In this document: in pieces, positions 41,494 to 56,400 of the stretch
Layout: every line of letters begins with the position of its first letter
Position numbering within the stretch: the stretch's first letter is position 1
Assembly: GCA_017562135.1 (NCBI GenBank)
Contig: QEYB01000282.1
Location: 1,073,501-1,137,500 of the forward strand
Reading direction: 5' to 3'
Source: Dipylidium caninum
Taxonomy: Eukaryota > Platyhelminthes > Cestoda > Cyclophyllidea > Dipylidiidae
Length of the DNA stretch: 64,000 bases
Translations under genes and position numbers: made by a program
Notes under the pieces: model-generated
What the model saw: the letters and a program-made list of their open reading frames with translations, nothing else
Databases searched by the model: none
What the model was told of the DNA's origin: nothing

Positions 41494-44400
41494 GTAAGGC
41501 ATGTTAATCGCGCCGTCCTAATGCCATCAAGGGAAACATCCGACGTAGTGACATTCAACTCCGCTACCGCTCGAGAGGAAGTTCAGTTGGGAGAAGAGAA
41601 CGAACTGTGTATCCATTAGTTTTCTCGTGAGCCACACCGCACCTTTGTGCCAATTTTTACCGAGTACATGCGCTCCTTAGGCATTCCAACAACCAATTTT
41701 CCTCTCCACGGGACAGAATTTGTCCACACGACTCTGTGCCTCCAGCCCACATCACAATGGTTCTGCATTGTTAACGTCTCTGAGTGAACAACGCGACTCG
41801 GAGCCGTGGTTGAGTGACGATGTTGGGGGAGTTGCTGTGGTTGCGGGGAAAAGGGAACGATGATAGTGACGAGGTGTCCTCCTTAACAGCGAGGTGGACA
41901 CCTTCCATGCATGTTTACACTCTGAGGCAGATGATCGTTTGAAAGCATGCTAGCATTTGCCTCTACAAGTGTAAGTGCTACCTCCTCTCAAGTCATCTGT
42001 GATAAATTATGCATGCACAGCCATATCGTCCTCCAAAGTCTCCTGTTTCGTATGCAAAGGCTTCAGCTAAGTCGAGGATGGCTAATGGTTGGTTGTTGAA
42101 ATTAGGTGATTTTCCCCCAGTTTATGGAGGATGTCGTCATCCTCCTCGTCCTCGTCGTCCTTCTCCTTCTCCTCCTCTACTCCCACTTACCCAAACACCG
42201 GTTTGGACGAGTCAAACATTGTCTGACCGCCTTGGGGTATGACGACCGCTTATGGTCCGAAAGACTGACAATTTCTCGTGAATTAAGTCCTGTAAAGTGG
42301 AAGTGAACATCTCCACGGCGTCGGGTGCTCCTCGGCCAGGCATTTGTTCCCACAAATGTCGCTCTCGAGTGGTCCTTAGGACGTTCACGACTTTTCACCA
42401 AAGAGGAAAACAGCAACCTCCACAAATATCCTACATAGAAAAGTAACTTTTTGTCTTATCTCTCACCTACCAGTTTTTCCGTTTCCAGAGGAAGTAAAAC
42501 TTTTATCATTCGTTGAGAGTAACAAGATCCCATGGATTTATCTGGACTGAATGGGGCGGAATATTTGATGGATCGAGGGAAAATGCAAGGAGATGAATAA
42601 AAAATGACTTGGGAAAGCGTTTAATGCATTTGTGAAAGTGAGTCCAAAGGAACTGGCACCCTAAGGTGGTCGAGATGTATGCCAACTTCAGGAGGGGAGC
42701 ATTTTCCCTCCCCATTGTTTATCTGTCCGAGAGGAGGGCAGGAATTTGCTTGACACGGTGTCTGTGGGGTGGGAAATCCGTGGCTCGGAGAATATAACGA
42801 ATAAAGGTGAGGCGGATTCCTTAACTCGAAGATGAACACCGAAATTTCCAGCTTATCCTCCGTAACATTCGGTGGGATGATCGCTCACGTCAGTCCGCCA
42901 ATTTCATTTCTTTTCTTGATTAGAACAAAATATCCCACCATTGCGACCACTTGAAGCAATGAAATCCCTCGAGATGAGGAGTGAGGAGGGCCAGAAACGC
43001 AATCCTGTCTTCCATCGAGTGCCCATAATGGAGTCATCGCGTCCTCCTCTCGTCACAATCAAGAATGTTCCCCTCCTCGTCTCCTCCCACAAGACATCTT
43101 CCGGGCCACCACCAGACCGACAGCCACTCCAGCCTGTAGTCGCCACCTCCGAACCGCCACCGAGTACTCCACCGCCCGATTATCAGTCGCTTCTGTCGGA
43201 TGAGCACGATTCGACGATGCAGGAGGAGGAGGATCTACGCAGCACTTCAACATCAATTTACGAGACTGCCAGGTCCTCTGTCTCGCCCTCGCCCAGCCGT
43301 GAAGACATCCTCCTGACACCAGCACACACACCGACCCTCCAGTCAGCGCACCAGCACTTCAACCACCTCAAACAGGAACAACAGCACCCAGACAGGGAAG
43401 GAGAAGGCGACACGTTGACGACGGTGATCGATAAATTGGACGCAACCACCGAGACGTTGATACCGACGTCTCCAGTCTACTTTCGGACCATTGTGCGGAG
43501 AGACCATGCCGGTTACGGGCTTACGGTGTGCGGGACTAATCCTGTTACCGTACGGAATATCCGGGAAGGTATGCGGGACACCTTCCAGTCTGCGTGGCTT
43601 AATTCACCTTAGGTGGCTCAATTTTCTACAACCGAAGTGTGTGTGTGTGTGTCAATGTCTGTTGTCATGGATGTCATGCTTCTATCCAGACTAGAGTTTA
43701 TCTACCAAAATTCACTCCAATTGAGGATTTCTCCGATTATCAGGAAGGTTTCGAGCCTGACGAAACCGTTAGGAGGGCTGACTTTGTGAGTCTGGGCGCA
43801 TCATGGCGAGACAATGTAGCTTCTCTTGGACATCGTTATTTCTGAACTATTCAAGAGAAAATGCTTTTAGGGATCACAGCAAACCCTGTCAAATTGCCTC
43901 TTCCACTTGTGTCATTTTCGGTCAAGCCATCGGGATCCAAAGAATGTAAAAGTACTTCCGCTTTTTTCTTTGGCCACCGCCAAACAAAGGGGAGATGAGG
44001 GCTGCAAGGACTATGCAATGGACATTAAAAGGAAATGGACATGGACTGTCGGACATCCTCCTCAAGTATGCGTAGGCGGCCCGGGCGCTGGGCAGCGAAT
44101 TTTCAAATGCGTAGACCCGCGCGGGGTGCATAAATTTCCAAGAAAGGATCGGTTAATGCTCCCTCATCTTCCTTCAAATAACGTGGCTCGTTCCCATCTG
44201 AGGCGTGGTGTTCTGAGTGTTGAGCCCACAGAACCTACCACCTCCTCAGGCCACTCTGTCCCGTCCCGTCCATAGCCAAAGGCGGTTGCAAATTTGATGC
44301 CCCGTGGGATAACGACGAGGAGGAGGCGGCGGACGGAAAATGGTTTAAAAGGCATCATTGAGGGGCAAAGTGTACAACTATGTTGTCAGCGCGTGGATAA

Positions 44401-47400
44401 TAAAACCTCCCGTCAATTGCAGTGACAATGCACAGGCGTTTGTCAAGTGAACAGCGGACAGGAAGACGTCACTCACGTCGGAGAGAAGGAGCCTCAAATC
44501 CCCAGGGCAAAGTGGGGCCTCTTTTACCAGGCTAATCTAAAAATAACGTGGAGTATTTATTCACACAGAATTCGCCTTTTTTCTTAAATAATCCCCTCCC
44601 CAAGCCAAATTTGGTGTGGCAGAAATTGTGCCCCACGGGGACAAATGCACGAAACACCTGCAGTCTACGTGCCTCTACAAACGAGAAAAGGTCACCTTTG
44701 TGCACATTCACACACAAACACACACACAACACACGTACACGTTCATTCACTGTGTCGGTTTTGGCGAGTGGGAGGATATTTTTGGTCGTTGCAAACAGTC
44801 CCAGTGCATTCATCACTTCACTCGCCATTCCCAAAAGAATCTCGTCGTGATTGCATGCATGATTCACTTGGAGAGGACTTCCTCCAACACAAATATGATT
44901 TTATTTGTTCTTGACTGTGTCAACTTTTGACAGTTACTGTTAACTGAGAAGTTTACCTAGTCAGAAAATCACTCGCGATGGTGTCAGGTTGAAAGTGGTG
45001 GTCTTTGTGCAGACTCATTTTTCCCGTAGATAACTAAAAGAAATTGACGATTTGACGGATTGGTAAGGGGAGAAAATTTGCACGCCCCGCATTTCATCCT
45101 GCCTATCGTTGACTGGGAATGTTTGAGTCTTTCCTTGACCGCGTCAAATTACACCTTCTCCTCATTTTCGCATCTTCTTATCCTCCAAACCGCCATAACA
45201 CACTGTTGGTCTGTCGCGTGACCTTGAAGACGAGGCCCCTTTTGACCCCAAATCCCCTTTTCCCTTTCAGGCGGTACAGCTGAACGCGCTGGGTTACGAC
45301 CAGGCGATGAAATAGTGAAGGTAATCTTTTCCCACTTTTAGCCCTGCCATCTCCCTTTATCCAAGACCTAAGTTGTTTTCAAGTGAACCAGGATGGGCCT
45401 ACTTCTTGACTGAATGCCGGGCGCGAAGAGGTGTAGACCACGTGAAGTGACTCGGTCGCCTCTTTGTAGGTTAACGGAGTCAATGTTGAAGAAATGGATC
45501 ATCAGGAGGTGGTCGAGAGAATTCGGGGTGAGCGACAAATTCTATCCATTCCATATCAGTAGTAAGAAGCGTTTAAATGTTGATTTATGTGGTTGAAAAG
45601 TAGGCAAATCTTTTCCCCTATCAAGTCGAGGGGTGCACAACTTGTCTTCTCGCCTGTCAAAAACAATTTTCCATGATTAACTCCCTCACTTGTCACTCAC
45701 GTAAGAGGAGACAAGTTGACAGCACAAAAGTGGAGGTCGGTAGTTTATTGTGCGGCAGGAGTTTACACTGGAAACTAGACGCCACCTTCCCGCCGATGTA
45801 GCTTCCGTGACCGGATGTGCGGTGCCAAAGTATTTACGTGTCAATTTATCGCCATTCTCGCCATTCTCCATTGCCTCCCGAATTCATGGAGATACATTTA
45901 AAGTACACCAAGTTCGGCCACTTCCACCCGAGGTCCTCCACACCGTCGTCAGAGTAAGTTCTGCTGCTTCGACTCCTCCCTGAGGGGGAAGCAGCCCCCC
46001 CTCCACTCACCCGGGACGAAGCGGTTCACTGTAGAGGAGGCGGTGCCGCCTTTGCGGCGTGTTCGAAGGCATACGGAACAGTTGAAGTGGACCAGAGGGA
46101 CTGAAGGTGTAGGCTGTCGCCGGAGGACATCTGCCACTCCACCCTCCTCCTCCTTGTAGGGCACAATAGCCATGAGGTTTTGTCTTCTCGGAAATTACTG
46201 GTATCTGCTGGCTAAAAAGGCCTCTTCGTAGTTCCCCTCGAAGTAATGAAAATTCCCAAACGTTCTCTGCATCTTGTCTTGTTTGCGTTCAAGAAGAGTC
46301 GCAGGGAATTTTATTCAGAGGAAATGCTCGACACTAAAATTCCACTTGGGCGAGTAAAAATGCTCGGATGGGTGCGCAAAAGCGTTTGGCTAATTGTCCT
46401 AACACAGTGCCAGTACGAGTAAACATTAGGTTTTTGGGGGCAACACATTACAGCGTGTTGGGGAAGATGTGTGGATGACCTTTTTTTTCTCCTTTTGGGC
46501 GCATTTTGTGATTTACCCAGTGTAGAACCTGCAAGTGGTGCAATTTGCCTGGCAGCCCTTCCCTCAAAGCCTGTAAAGATGGAATAAATCGCCGTCGGAA
46601 AGTGTGGCACGGGAAGATGTACTACGATGTATACTGAAAGGCAGTCTAAATGAGATAATGAGGCTTCTTCCTTTTAGCCAAGGCGACGGTGTGTTTTATG
46701 CTTCGTCGAATGCGTCCCTCGAGGAGTTACGTAGCGACCACAGCAGGTGAGGGAGTAGAAACAAGTCAACCGAGTCATCGACGCTACCAGAAACGCCGAC
46801 TACACAGGGAGACGACGGGGAATAGCGGCGGTGGAGGCACTGCGGCAGTGGTGAGCCGTCGACGACCAAACAACGGTCTGACCGGCAGCCATCGGAGTGT
46901 ACAGCGTGATCATTCCTCGTCCCCGCCTTCCTACTCGGGTCGTACTGACACCGAGGGCGATGAGACCATGCGCGGCGGCAGCGGTACTCGGGGCTCCAGC
47001 TCCGGAGGCCACGAATGGGCCGACGAGGATGTAAGTTGAGGTGCCGCTTACGCCACCTTCAACCCACGCACTCACCCTTAACTTGCCCCCTCACCGCCCC
47101 ACCCTGCCCTGCCCCGCCTCACCTCACCGCTACCGTAATTGTCGCCGCAGCCGCCACCGTCCCCATGTTTCTAACACACTCGATGTTATCAAGCACCACT
47201 TTTTCGCCTCCTTCCGCGTGTGTTCACGTGTGTTTGGGTGTGGGTGTCACTACGAGAGAAGAGGGGGTAGCCGATTAACCCCCCTCTTCTCCCCTTCCAC
47301 TCCCCCCACTTATATCAGCCAAAGTGTTCCCCCACCCCACCCCGCCCAGCCCCGCCCCGCCCCGCTCGTCCCTTCTTCGTCGCCTTTGGGGACACTGCTT

Positions 47401-50400
47401 TTACTGACTCGCCTCGGAGACACCACCATCACTGCTCGTTTGAATGCGTGTTTTGGTGTAGTGAGAAAAAAATTACGTGTCTGTGTGTGCCTGTGTGCCT
47501 ACGTGCGACCAACTGAAGCTGTCTTTCGCTCCTGTTGTTACTATTACCTACCAGCGTTGTTGCCGTTGTTGTCGTTGTTGTTGTTGTTGCAATTGTCGTC
47601 TATTAGCGCCTCTGTCGAATCTCAAAATGCCTCGTTGCCTTATCACCGACGCTAGTCTTGCAGTTTCAGCTTAAAAGTAAGCAGTAAGGTAGTGAACTCA
47701 CACTTTTAGCTCCACACATGGAATGAGGAGTCGGTGCAAAGGTGAGTGGGGAATAATGTATTTCAGAGAACTTTTCTCCCCTGGGGGAGAGCAAGGAGGT
47801 CGTGTTTGCCTCAACATCGGCCACTCACAAGGGTAATCAAAATCCTACATCTCCGCAAAATAATTAGTTTTTACCCCTCCTTTGTGTAAATTTTTATACC
47901 AGTTTGCGTTAAATTTGGTGTCCCCGACTTAAGTGGAAACAAATTATCGTACGGAATGCAAAGAAGGCAAGTCATACTCGGTGGGGACTAACACCACTTG
48001 GAATATCTGCGTGCCCCTCTGCGATACTGTTTAAATCCACGAGCCGAGCACTTAGACTTGGTAGGGGCCGACCGCATCGTCAGGTCTGCCGACACATTCG
48101 ACGGTGAGGAGGTGGAATCCGCTTGGTTTTGCGTCAGTATTCAGGAGACTTCAAAAAACCTCGACTGATGGCGCCACTTGACGTGTGAGCCTGAAAGAAT
48201 GGGGGTTAAGTGAAAGGTTAGGCTAATCCCGCTAAAAATGTATGGCGTAGGTTAATTCCTAAGACTTGTTGTTTTTACCCTCTTCCTTCTCGTCGCACCG
48301 TCCCACCTCAACACCACGATCAAGTGAAAAATAAACAGGCACTGAGGTTAATTTGCCATTTAATTAACCTCCGTCGGCTTTGCATCGGGTTTCCCACTGG
48401 CAGATTGGGGAAAGGAAAACACTGTGTGCCATCAAAAAAGATAAAAAATAGTAAAAACGTTTTAGCAGTTAAGGGACTCCACAGGCTAACACGGACTCTT
48501 CGCCCCTCCCCTCTGTCGTATTCAGCAGCAACCTTTCACTGCGTCTTCACAGGTGAAGATGAGGAAAGAGGGAAAAATCAAATTCAACAGTCATTTCTGC
48601 CCTCTAATAGATGGGAATGTTGTGAATGACAGTCATTTGTGTCACCGTTGATCAAAAAATGGAAAAAATCAGACATGAATGTGATTATTATCCGTCGAGT
48701 TACCTTAGTTAATCAGCTCTTCTCCATTAACTTCCACACTGTGATGTAGAAGGCGTAGCCGATCGTATGCCTGTCAGGCACCGAGAAAAACGCCCCCTTC
48801 GATTTGGCATGGCATTTCTCAACCCCCTCGCCCCCCTCCCACCTCCTGTCCGGGGGGAAGACGACTCCTGACTTGCAGGGGGGGGAAACTTTCTCCTGTC
48901 CCGGCTGAAGGACTTTTACTTTGGGACTGCATTTTCTACACAACTCGCCACTTCACTTAGTACAAAATTGCATAAATGGTTTGGTGAAAATAGCCTATTA
49001 GGGGGTAGATTTCAACGAAGTAGCCAACAGAGAGGCTACTTTAGTCGGACACTAGACGCATGAATAATCTGGTGACGTAAAAACACATACGTCACATACT
49101 CGTTAGTAGAAGGCGTTGTTGTAAAGGCGAGAAATATGCCTTAGTTCGGTGGTATCCGGGCTGAAGTTCACCGGCACCGAATACGGTCCGAGTGTTGCTA
49201 CCAGATAAAGCCATGGCTTCTGCGACCGCTTGGACATTAGCGTCAAGTTAGACTTTGGGGTGGAAAAAAGTGAGAAATTTTGATGAGGAGAGTGTTTGTC
49301 CCTTCGCTTTCCCCTCCGTGCTTAATTAACTTCGGGAACTTCTGAGTGCTCAGGTAGACTTGGTGACTTTGTCGAAATGAAGGTGGAATAGCAAGTCATA
49401 GTCTACAGTAAATCCCGGTTAAATTTTGACAGAGTGGAAGAGGAGGAGAAGGATGAGGAGGGGGAGGAGGAGGAGGAGGAGAGGGGAGAACAGAATTGCA
49501 CCTCGAGCTCGGTCAATCACCAAGACCGTCATGTCATGTCGTAATTTACAAGATAGAGTTTCAAATGCACAATCATCCACTCCACTCTCCACCACAAATT
49601 TGCCACTCTACTACTTACCTCTTTGAAATTTGAAGGGTCTTTGTATTCAAACGATCTACAAATTGGAATAGGATAGGTGGAGATTTCCGAGTAGGGGAAT
49701 AATGAGCCTCCTTTGAGTTGTCACTCATATTATCCCTCCTTTTTCTCTCTCCCCACCTCGTAATCTGGACCAAATAATGTGATTAGATGGTGCTCCGAAG
49801 TAAATTCGGCCTTAGTCCAACGGTTTTAACGGTTAAGTGAGAATTCTCAGTGGTCCCCTTTTGTGAGCTGCCCTGCAACCAATGCCTTTCAACCTTACGT
49901 CTGGGCACCTCCGCCCCTCGTCAAATTCCTCCACTTTCGCAATGTTATTTCCTTCAAAATGTCTCCAGTATGACATAATCGTGACTGTTGCAGGGTCTAG
50001 AGGTCTTCACGGTGAATGACAGCTTTCTGGCATACAGGCTGCGTCGGAAGAAGGGGCAAAAAATGGCGCCAAATGTACTCATGACATTCCCTTCACGGGC
50101 TGCCTTGGAAGACAGTACAAGGCATTTATTAGTCCGAAAAGTCTCTCGCTCTTGGGCGACATCTTCGGGTAATTAGGTTTGTAGGCCAGAGCCTAGTTCT
50201 GCTATCTCCATTGTTTATCTTGCGACTCAGCTTCCCACCTGGGCGCCGGGATGCAAGCGAAGGCCGCGGAGCGTCGCAATTTGGGTTTATGATTGCCTTC
50301 ACAGGAAATGAGTATGTTAAAGCAGGGTTTCTCTGTGAACGAGGAAGTCTCCTTCCAAGGCTATTAAGTTGGGAACATGGAAATATGTTTGTAGGCGTCT

Positions 50401-53400
50401 TCACCTCCTAACTGTCCTGTAAAATCCTTTTTTCTAAGCCTCGTCGACAGGGCCCTTTCGGGTAAAACGAGGCGGGTCAATGGAAGTCTGTAATGGCAAT
50501 ACAGTGCAAGTAGACTGCAACTGGCGAAGTTTGCAAAGCTCCATTTGACATATTTCTTTACTAGATGACATTGCTGGAGAGCTTAGTTTATTTCCTACTG
50601 GCCAGCCGATTTATTAGGATCGCCAAGCTTTGGGCAAGTTGACATCGCCAAAAGAAATGCTACCAGACCGTACTTTCTACGGACTGGGAGGTGATGGCCT
50701 CCAATTCTTTGTCCTTTCGTGAGTCTTTCAGGAAGCAAGCGTAGCCAACGTGATGTCACATGGTAGCTTTAAAGAAATTCCTTCTTCTCGCTAATTTCCA
50801 CGAAATTAAGATGGCAAAATTATGCCTCTCTTCCGACTCTTCCAACACCCGATGATGTGCAGTGAAGTAACAATAGACTTTCCCACGTCTTGGAGTGAAG
50901 TCTTTTTGAATGTGAATACTTTTATAGAATAGCTAAAGTGATTCCAGCCTTCTGGCATTAACGGAATGGGTTCGGAGGTTCTCCCGATTCTTGGCCATGG
51001 TTCATTAACTTTAATGTTCCCCTTTGGCTCTGTGTCCGCGAGGTAAAAAACCATCCCTAATCATATGCGAATGAGTGCTAACTTACCCCATAAAAGTCAG
51101 GGAGAATCAGGCAGATTTGACCTACATTTTGGCATTTGAGTTTTTTTTTTCATTCCACGCCCATTGGTATAAATACTATCTGGAATGCAATCCACACCCT
51201 GCTGTGGGATAGCATTCATTTGGAGGAAAATCAACTAATGTCAGGCAGATATTAATCCAGTTACTCCAGAGATGACCTCAAGAAGTTTAAATTGACGTGA
51301 AATGCGATTTACCAGTCAACGTCAATAAGTAATATAAATGCTTTAGGCCCATCATACTTCGTGAATAATAGGAGTGGAGATTAAACCTAAGAATACCAAA
51401 AAATCAAATCGATGCCCTATAATCTCACAACAATCGAAAGAGATTACTTCCAAGTTTTTGTCCATGGTATGTAAAATGTAAATGGGAAAAGCCTAAATTA
51501 TGCAAATGAATTTATAACCACCACTAAAAATACACAGTACTACGTACAGTTATACATTGGGTTTGATTACGCAAACCCTGTTATACACGTCCTTGAATAC
51601 TTTTTCACCTTTTTGTATAATATCGTGTCTAGAATTTGTTAACCAATTGACTAGAAGGGAAATCGAACCAATTATCGGAGGCAGCCAATGAGAGCGGAGC
51701 AGGCTGTTTGCTGATTGGTTCGCATTGCCAACTGCACTGGGGTCTACACAATTGGCATTTTACACAGTTATTCATGCAAGCAGTGCAAAGATTACAGGCT
51801 TCGCTTCTATAGTAACTCTCCGTCACTCGTATTACCAAACAAGGCTATAGCTTTAGCGCTCGCATTACGGTGATTACAGCGTCTGTTGACAAAAAAAGCG
51901 CTTTCCGATATTAACTTAGTATTTTCCCTGTCTACTACCAACCTGTTCGGAATAGGCAAAAACAAACGGCGTGATCGCCGAGTCACGGTTAGTTTTAATA
52001 CCTACTTTATTCAGTATTTTGGCTATACTTGCAAGTTTTATTGATGATATGAGAGCCTCAGAAGAAGAAATTTCACTTTTAAAGAAATTTATTTTATATA
52101 CTCACCGTTTAACTCATAAGTTCCTCACATCTATTATGTAGACTTGTTTATTGGTAATGTTTTTTATTCGTTTTTATGCAGTTTTTTCAGGGTGACTATG
52201 AAAATAATTTCATTAATTAGCTCCACACGACGTAGAGAGATTTGAAAAAAGCGTGACAATCACTGTGAATGGAGTTTCACACTTTGGGCTCAATGTTTCC
52301 CATGCCTCAAGGTTAAGTGAAGCTTTTAATTCGCTTTCAAACAAAAAGTAATGTGCATTACGGAAAGGAAAGTACACGGTTCTCTCGAAGTGGACACATC
52401 TATCAGTAGTTCGGCGTTTCTTCCCTCCTCCTCCCCTGATAATCTTCGTAAATGTGCTTTTATTAACTTTGAATGAATGGGCGAGAGTAGTATCCTCGTC
52501 CGGAGCATACTACTCTTCCTTAAGTAGTAGTACGCGGGGAAGGATTTTTCTCTTTTCATACATTTTTCCTCTATACGAACTGTTAAAGCATTAATTTTTG
52601 TTTATTACCGCTGAGAGGAAATAGACGACTATGTCGTTATTTTGTGATTCAGTGAAGTATCATTAAATCACCTCGAGGTGGTTTGTCCTGAACTCCACTG
52701 AACATAATCGCGGAAAAAACGACTTAACTTGATTGTTATCCGAGCACGACGGTGTAACTGCCATTGTTTCAGTAAATGACGCTGTCTAGTGGTGATGGTC
52801 GTTGAGGCAGCGTGTAGGCGACAACATGATTTTGCCATACAAGTGGTTCGATGATTCATTTTTCAGCTGTGACGTTGCTACTCATTTGTTTATTCTCTTT
52901 CAAGTTGTCACATGATTAAGAAGAGCTTCATTGAAGGCCAGTGATGGGTGAAATTGAATGAATGTCTCCCTTAGACTTTTGCCTTTTAACTGTCTTTAAG
53001 GCGAATCTGCCCACGGTGAGTGATGGTGGCAGTTTCACAGACCTTCCGCCATTACATCCAGCGTCAGCGTCGTCGAGTCTCGTAAGTGCTGGAGGCGTAT
53101 TCAATTCGGCGACTTCCAGTGTTGCCTCTCTTGTCACCGCCACCCACTTGACCCGCTCCCGAGGCAGCATGGGAGCCGCCGATCGGCCTCATTCCTCCTC
53201 CGCCTCTGCCTCCTCCGGCAAGACCAGCCACCATCGACGTCCCCTCAGCCTGGCCGAGGCACCTTCGACCACCGCCTCAACTGCTAACACCACTACTGCC
53301 GCGAACGCCACCACTCCCAGCAGCAGTATCTTCCGAACTCTCCCCTCATCAAAGAAGAATAAGCGAAAGGTACACCCTCAGTGCACATTCGTGTTTACTA

Positions 53401-56400
53401 CGAGTGCCTTCTCCCCAGCGATGGTTGTCCAACGAGCCCAGGATCTCGTTAACCCGCGTTACGGTGTCATCTACGTCATAACTGATGAAATTCCAATTGT
53501 TTGTCCAATCAGTCTGCACGAGTGTTAAAAATAACATCCTAGTGGGGAGGCGGACGGACAACGGATAGACGAGGGAGGACAGGGGGCTGTGGCAATCGCC
53601 TTGTGTCAATGTCAGACAAATAACGTCTGGCATAGCTTCACTGGCTCGTGGCAATTATTATTAGTTAACAATAAGGTAGTTCGGAAAATGCTCCTTCACC
53701 CTTTCAGAATAAATACCTAATCCAATTAACCGCGTTACCAAACCACCGTGGTTCTCACAGCAGATTAGACGATCCTCCAACTCCTCGGTAGCCGAGGCCA
53801 CCAAGGCGGGGGAGGTCAAGAATTACCCAGTGTGTGTTTGTGCGACGAAGTTTTAGGGGAAATAGGCAACTGATACCGTCGTCATACTTGGTTAGCCCCT
53901 AAGGAAAACTGGAAGTTGACTTTGGGGAGAAGCAGTGAGGAGACTAAACGCCAATCCTGATCTTCTACTTTATCCTCATTCTCCTATGGCGTCTTGGAGG
54001 TCGCCGAGGATGTTGTGTCCTCGCCGAGTGGGTGAAGTGAGCTCCCCTGTTAGTTAGTTTCTTGGGTGCAAAGACACTACGCAAGAGTTTTTCACTCGCC
54101 TCTCTCTTCCCCTGGCAGCTTACGCCACTAGTAGGTGACATTGTGGCCTGTTGCACGGAGTTTGGTCTGTGAAAGTCTTTGCGCAGCCCGATTGGTTGTG
54201 GTTGGCACACCTCAGCTCTCAGAGTGTGCCGGTGCCAGGACTTGGCCTGAGAAAGGTCCACCCTCCACACACCTGAAACTCTCGTTGGGCCTTAGTTATC
54301 TCTGTTTTTTTGTTTCACTCATTAAGTCTTCTCATCCCACCTCCTTAGGTGGTCTAATCACCCAGAGGGATTTAGATATTTCACTCTGAGAAAATATTAC
54401 CTTGTTGAAAACTATGAAACGGGCGTTAAGTACAAGTTGGAGACAGAAAGTACACTTTTTTCACATAATGCCTTATATTCAAGCGAAATAACATCACCAG
54501 TCATCTGCGACTTTCACAGTTCTTTATAATATCATTTTAGTTATTGCTCATTTTTCTCCTATAAATAATTTCCAATTCCAGAAAAGGTAATGATCAATCG
54601 GTGAGGTAATGGGTGAATGGGGAGGACGGGGTAAAATTTCCCATTTTAGAGAGGATATTTAATTTGTAAACAGTAAATGAAGCTTCATGTGGTCGTCTTT
54701 CAGTGCTATCGCGCACATTTGGCCTTACGGTCGCTCAATTGTCTACAGTTGTCTCGGTTGGTGCGGCCGACAAGCACGAATTCAAATCTATTTCTTTACT
54801 TTATCAGTTATTTAACGCAGATTTTGTTTTTGTGTAACCCAGTCGTGTGAAAGGCTAGTTTCTATTTAATTTAAACCTAAATTCGTAAGTGGTTGTTGTG
54901 TGTGGGCTGAATCGCACTGTCGTCGTGCTTACTTCTCCCTCGAGGCTGCTTGACGATACTCGAGTAGCCAGAACGAGGCTTATGGGACCAAAATCGAGCA
55001 ATGTTGCCCCTAGTGGATCCATTTCCGGTTGCCTCATTAATGCGTGCGGTAGGAATAACACTTTTAAAAGTTATAAACAATAAGATCGAGTCCACGTTAC
55101 AGTGCACCTCTCCCAATCGTAGCTGAACGCGGACTAAACACAAATACCAGTTTCACAGTTTTCAACCTGATCACCAATCGACCAAATGGCGTCTCCAGAG
55201 TAAAGCTGGATGCCTTTCTCGACTTTCTCTCTCTCTCTTTCAACCAAACCCGATATGTCAGTGCTTCACTTACCCAATTTACTAAAGTCGTCCGCTTCGG
55301 ACAGTCCCCTTTGCCCAATCGATGGATGCAAAGCCCCATCGAACTGGTGCCTTTGCATTTGTCTGTGTGTGTTTGTGTGTGCATCCGGTGTGTCAGCATC
55401 AGAAATCCTGCCGGACGGCACAATTGACGTGTCCGTTCGTTCTCGCCTCCAACCGTGCCTCATGGCACACCCTACCGCCCTCCAGTCTCGGTGGCAGTCT
55501 TCTCCCTTGACTGTGGCCTTCATCCAGTGCCCAATGACGCCCTCGTGAGGCAGGTGGTTAGAAATTTGGGTGAGATGGCGCAGTGGTGGCCATTTTACGC
55601 GATAGGCAGTGTGTAGCATGTTGGTATGAGAGCACCAAGATTTGCCTTAATTTTGATGAATGATTTATTTACACTAGCTATGGAAATCCCTCACAATAGG
55701 GTATTTTGTCCCTGTCAAGCTGCTCTCACAGAAGTGCACCTTTTATTCCCAAGTGCCTCTCAAGGAATATTCTCATGAAGAGTTTGATGGGGAAAAGGAA
55801 CAAACAAGCAAACAAACACTCCACCTTCAGTCCTGATTATGTCCATGAGCACCGATGTGTTGTGCGCGTTTGGTGGCACAGTATGCCTCCTTCCCTCCGG
55901 AATGGCGGCAATAGCCATTAAGTGGGAATTTTCCCGTCATGTAAACAACTTCACCCCCGTCCCCCAGCCATGCTCTGCCAGTTTGGCCCCAGCGGTAGGC
56001 GCAATGTTGACAAATGTACGGCCACGCAGCTGCCTTAACAACTTAACCAGTCACAGGCTCTCAGTCCATCCAACTCTTTCGGCTGAGATTCACCAAATCG
56101 CGTTGAGTAGCACTGGCAATAGTGTCTGATGTCGGGGGGAAGGAGAAGACAGTCTCCAAGACTGCCGCGGGAGTGGGAGGGAGGTGACGGGGGGCGGTGG
56201 GCGGAGGCCCGCCCTGCCGCCTCCATCTCTAATAAACCGACTTGGCCACGTGACTTGGCGGGGATGTCAATTGTTGTAAATTAACTGTCGTCGGCCCACG
56301 AGCGCACTTAACGACAGCGGCATCTTATTTAGGCCTCCATACCACCGTATTGCCTGACGGAGGAGGAAGCGCCGTCACCCTGCAAGTCGGGGCAACGCCT

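Larger units (their letters stand above)
47031..53000. other. Large RhoGEF intron
   Basis: About 6 kb. Holds CT/C-rich simple sequence (47080-47400), a (TTG)n run near 47560-47600, a GGA purine tract (49430-49490) and an AT-rich island (about 51.1-52.7 kb) with paired CCAAT motifs. No exon was accepted. Confidence 0.6.

Noticed and set aside
45744..45953. Open stretch of about 70 codons between RhoGEF exons 4 and 5 ending at a good gtaagt donor
   Set aside because: Its phase does not fit exon 4 (phase 1) or exon 5 (two leading bases), while exon 4 joins exon 5 directly and completes the PDZ fold.
47041..47655. Plus-strand frame of 204 codons, Pro-rich then Leu/Cys-rich
   Set aside because: C-rich and TTG-repeat sequence in the intron after the exon 5 donor; composition explains it.
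55210..55548. Plus-strand frame of 112 codons
   Set aside because: Composed of CT and GT simple sequence in a RhoGEF intron; frames on the other strand are equally open.
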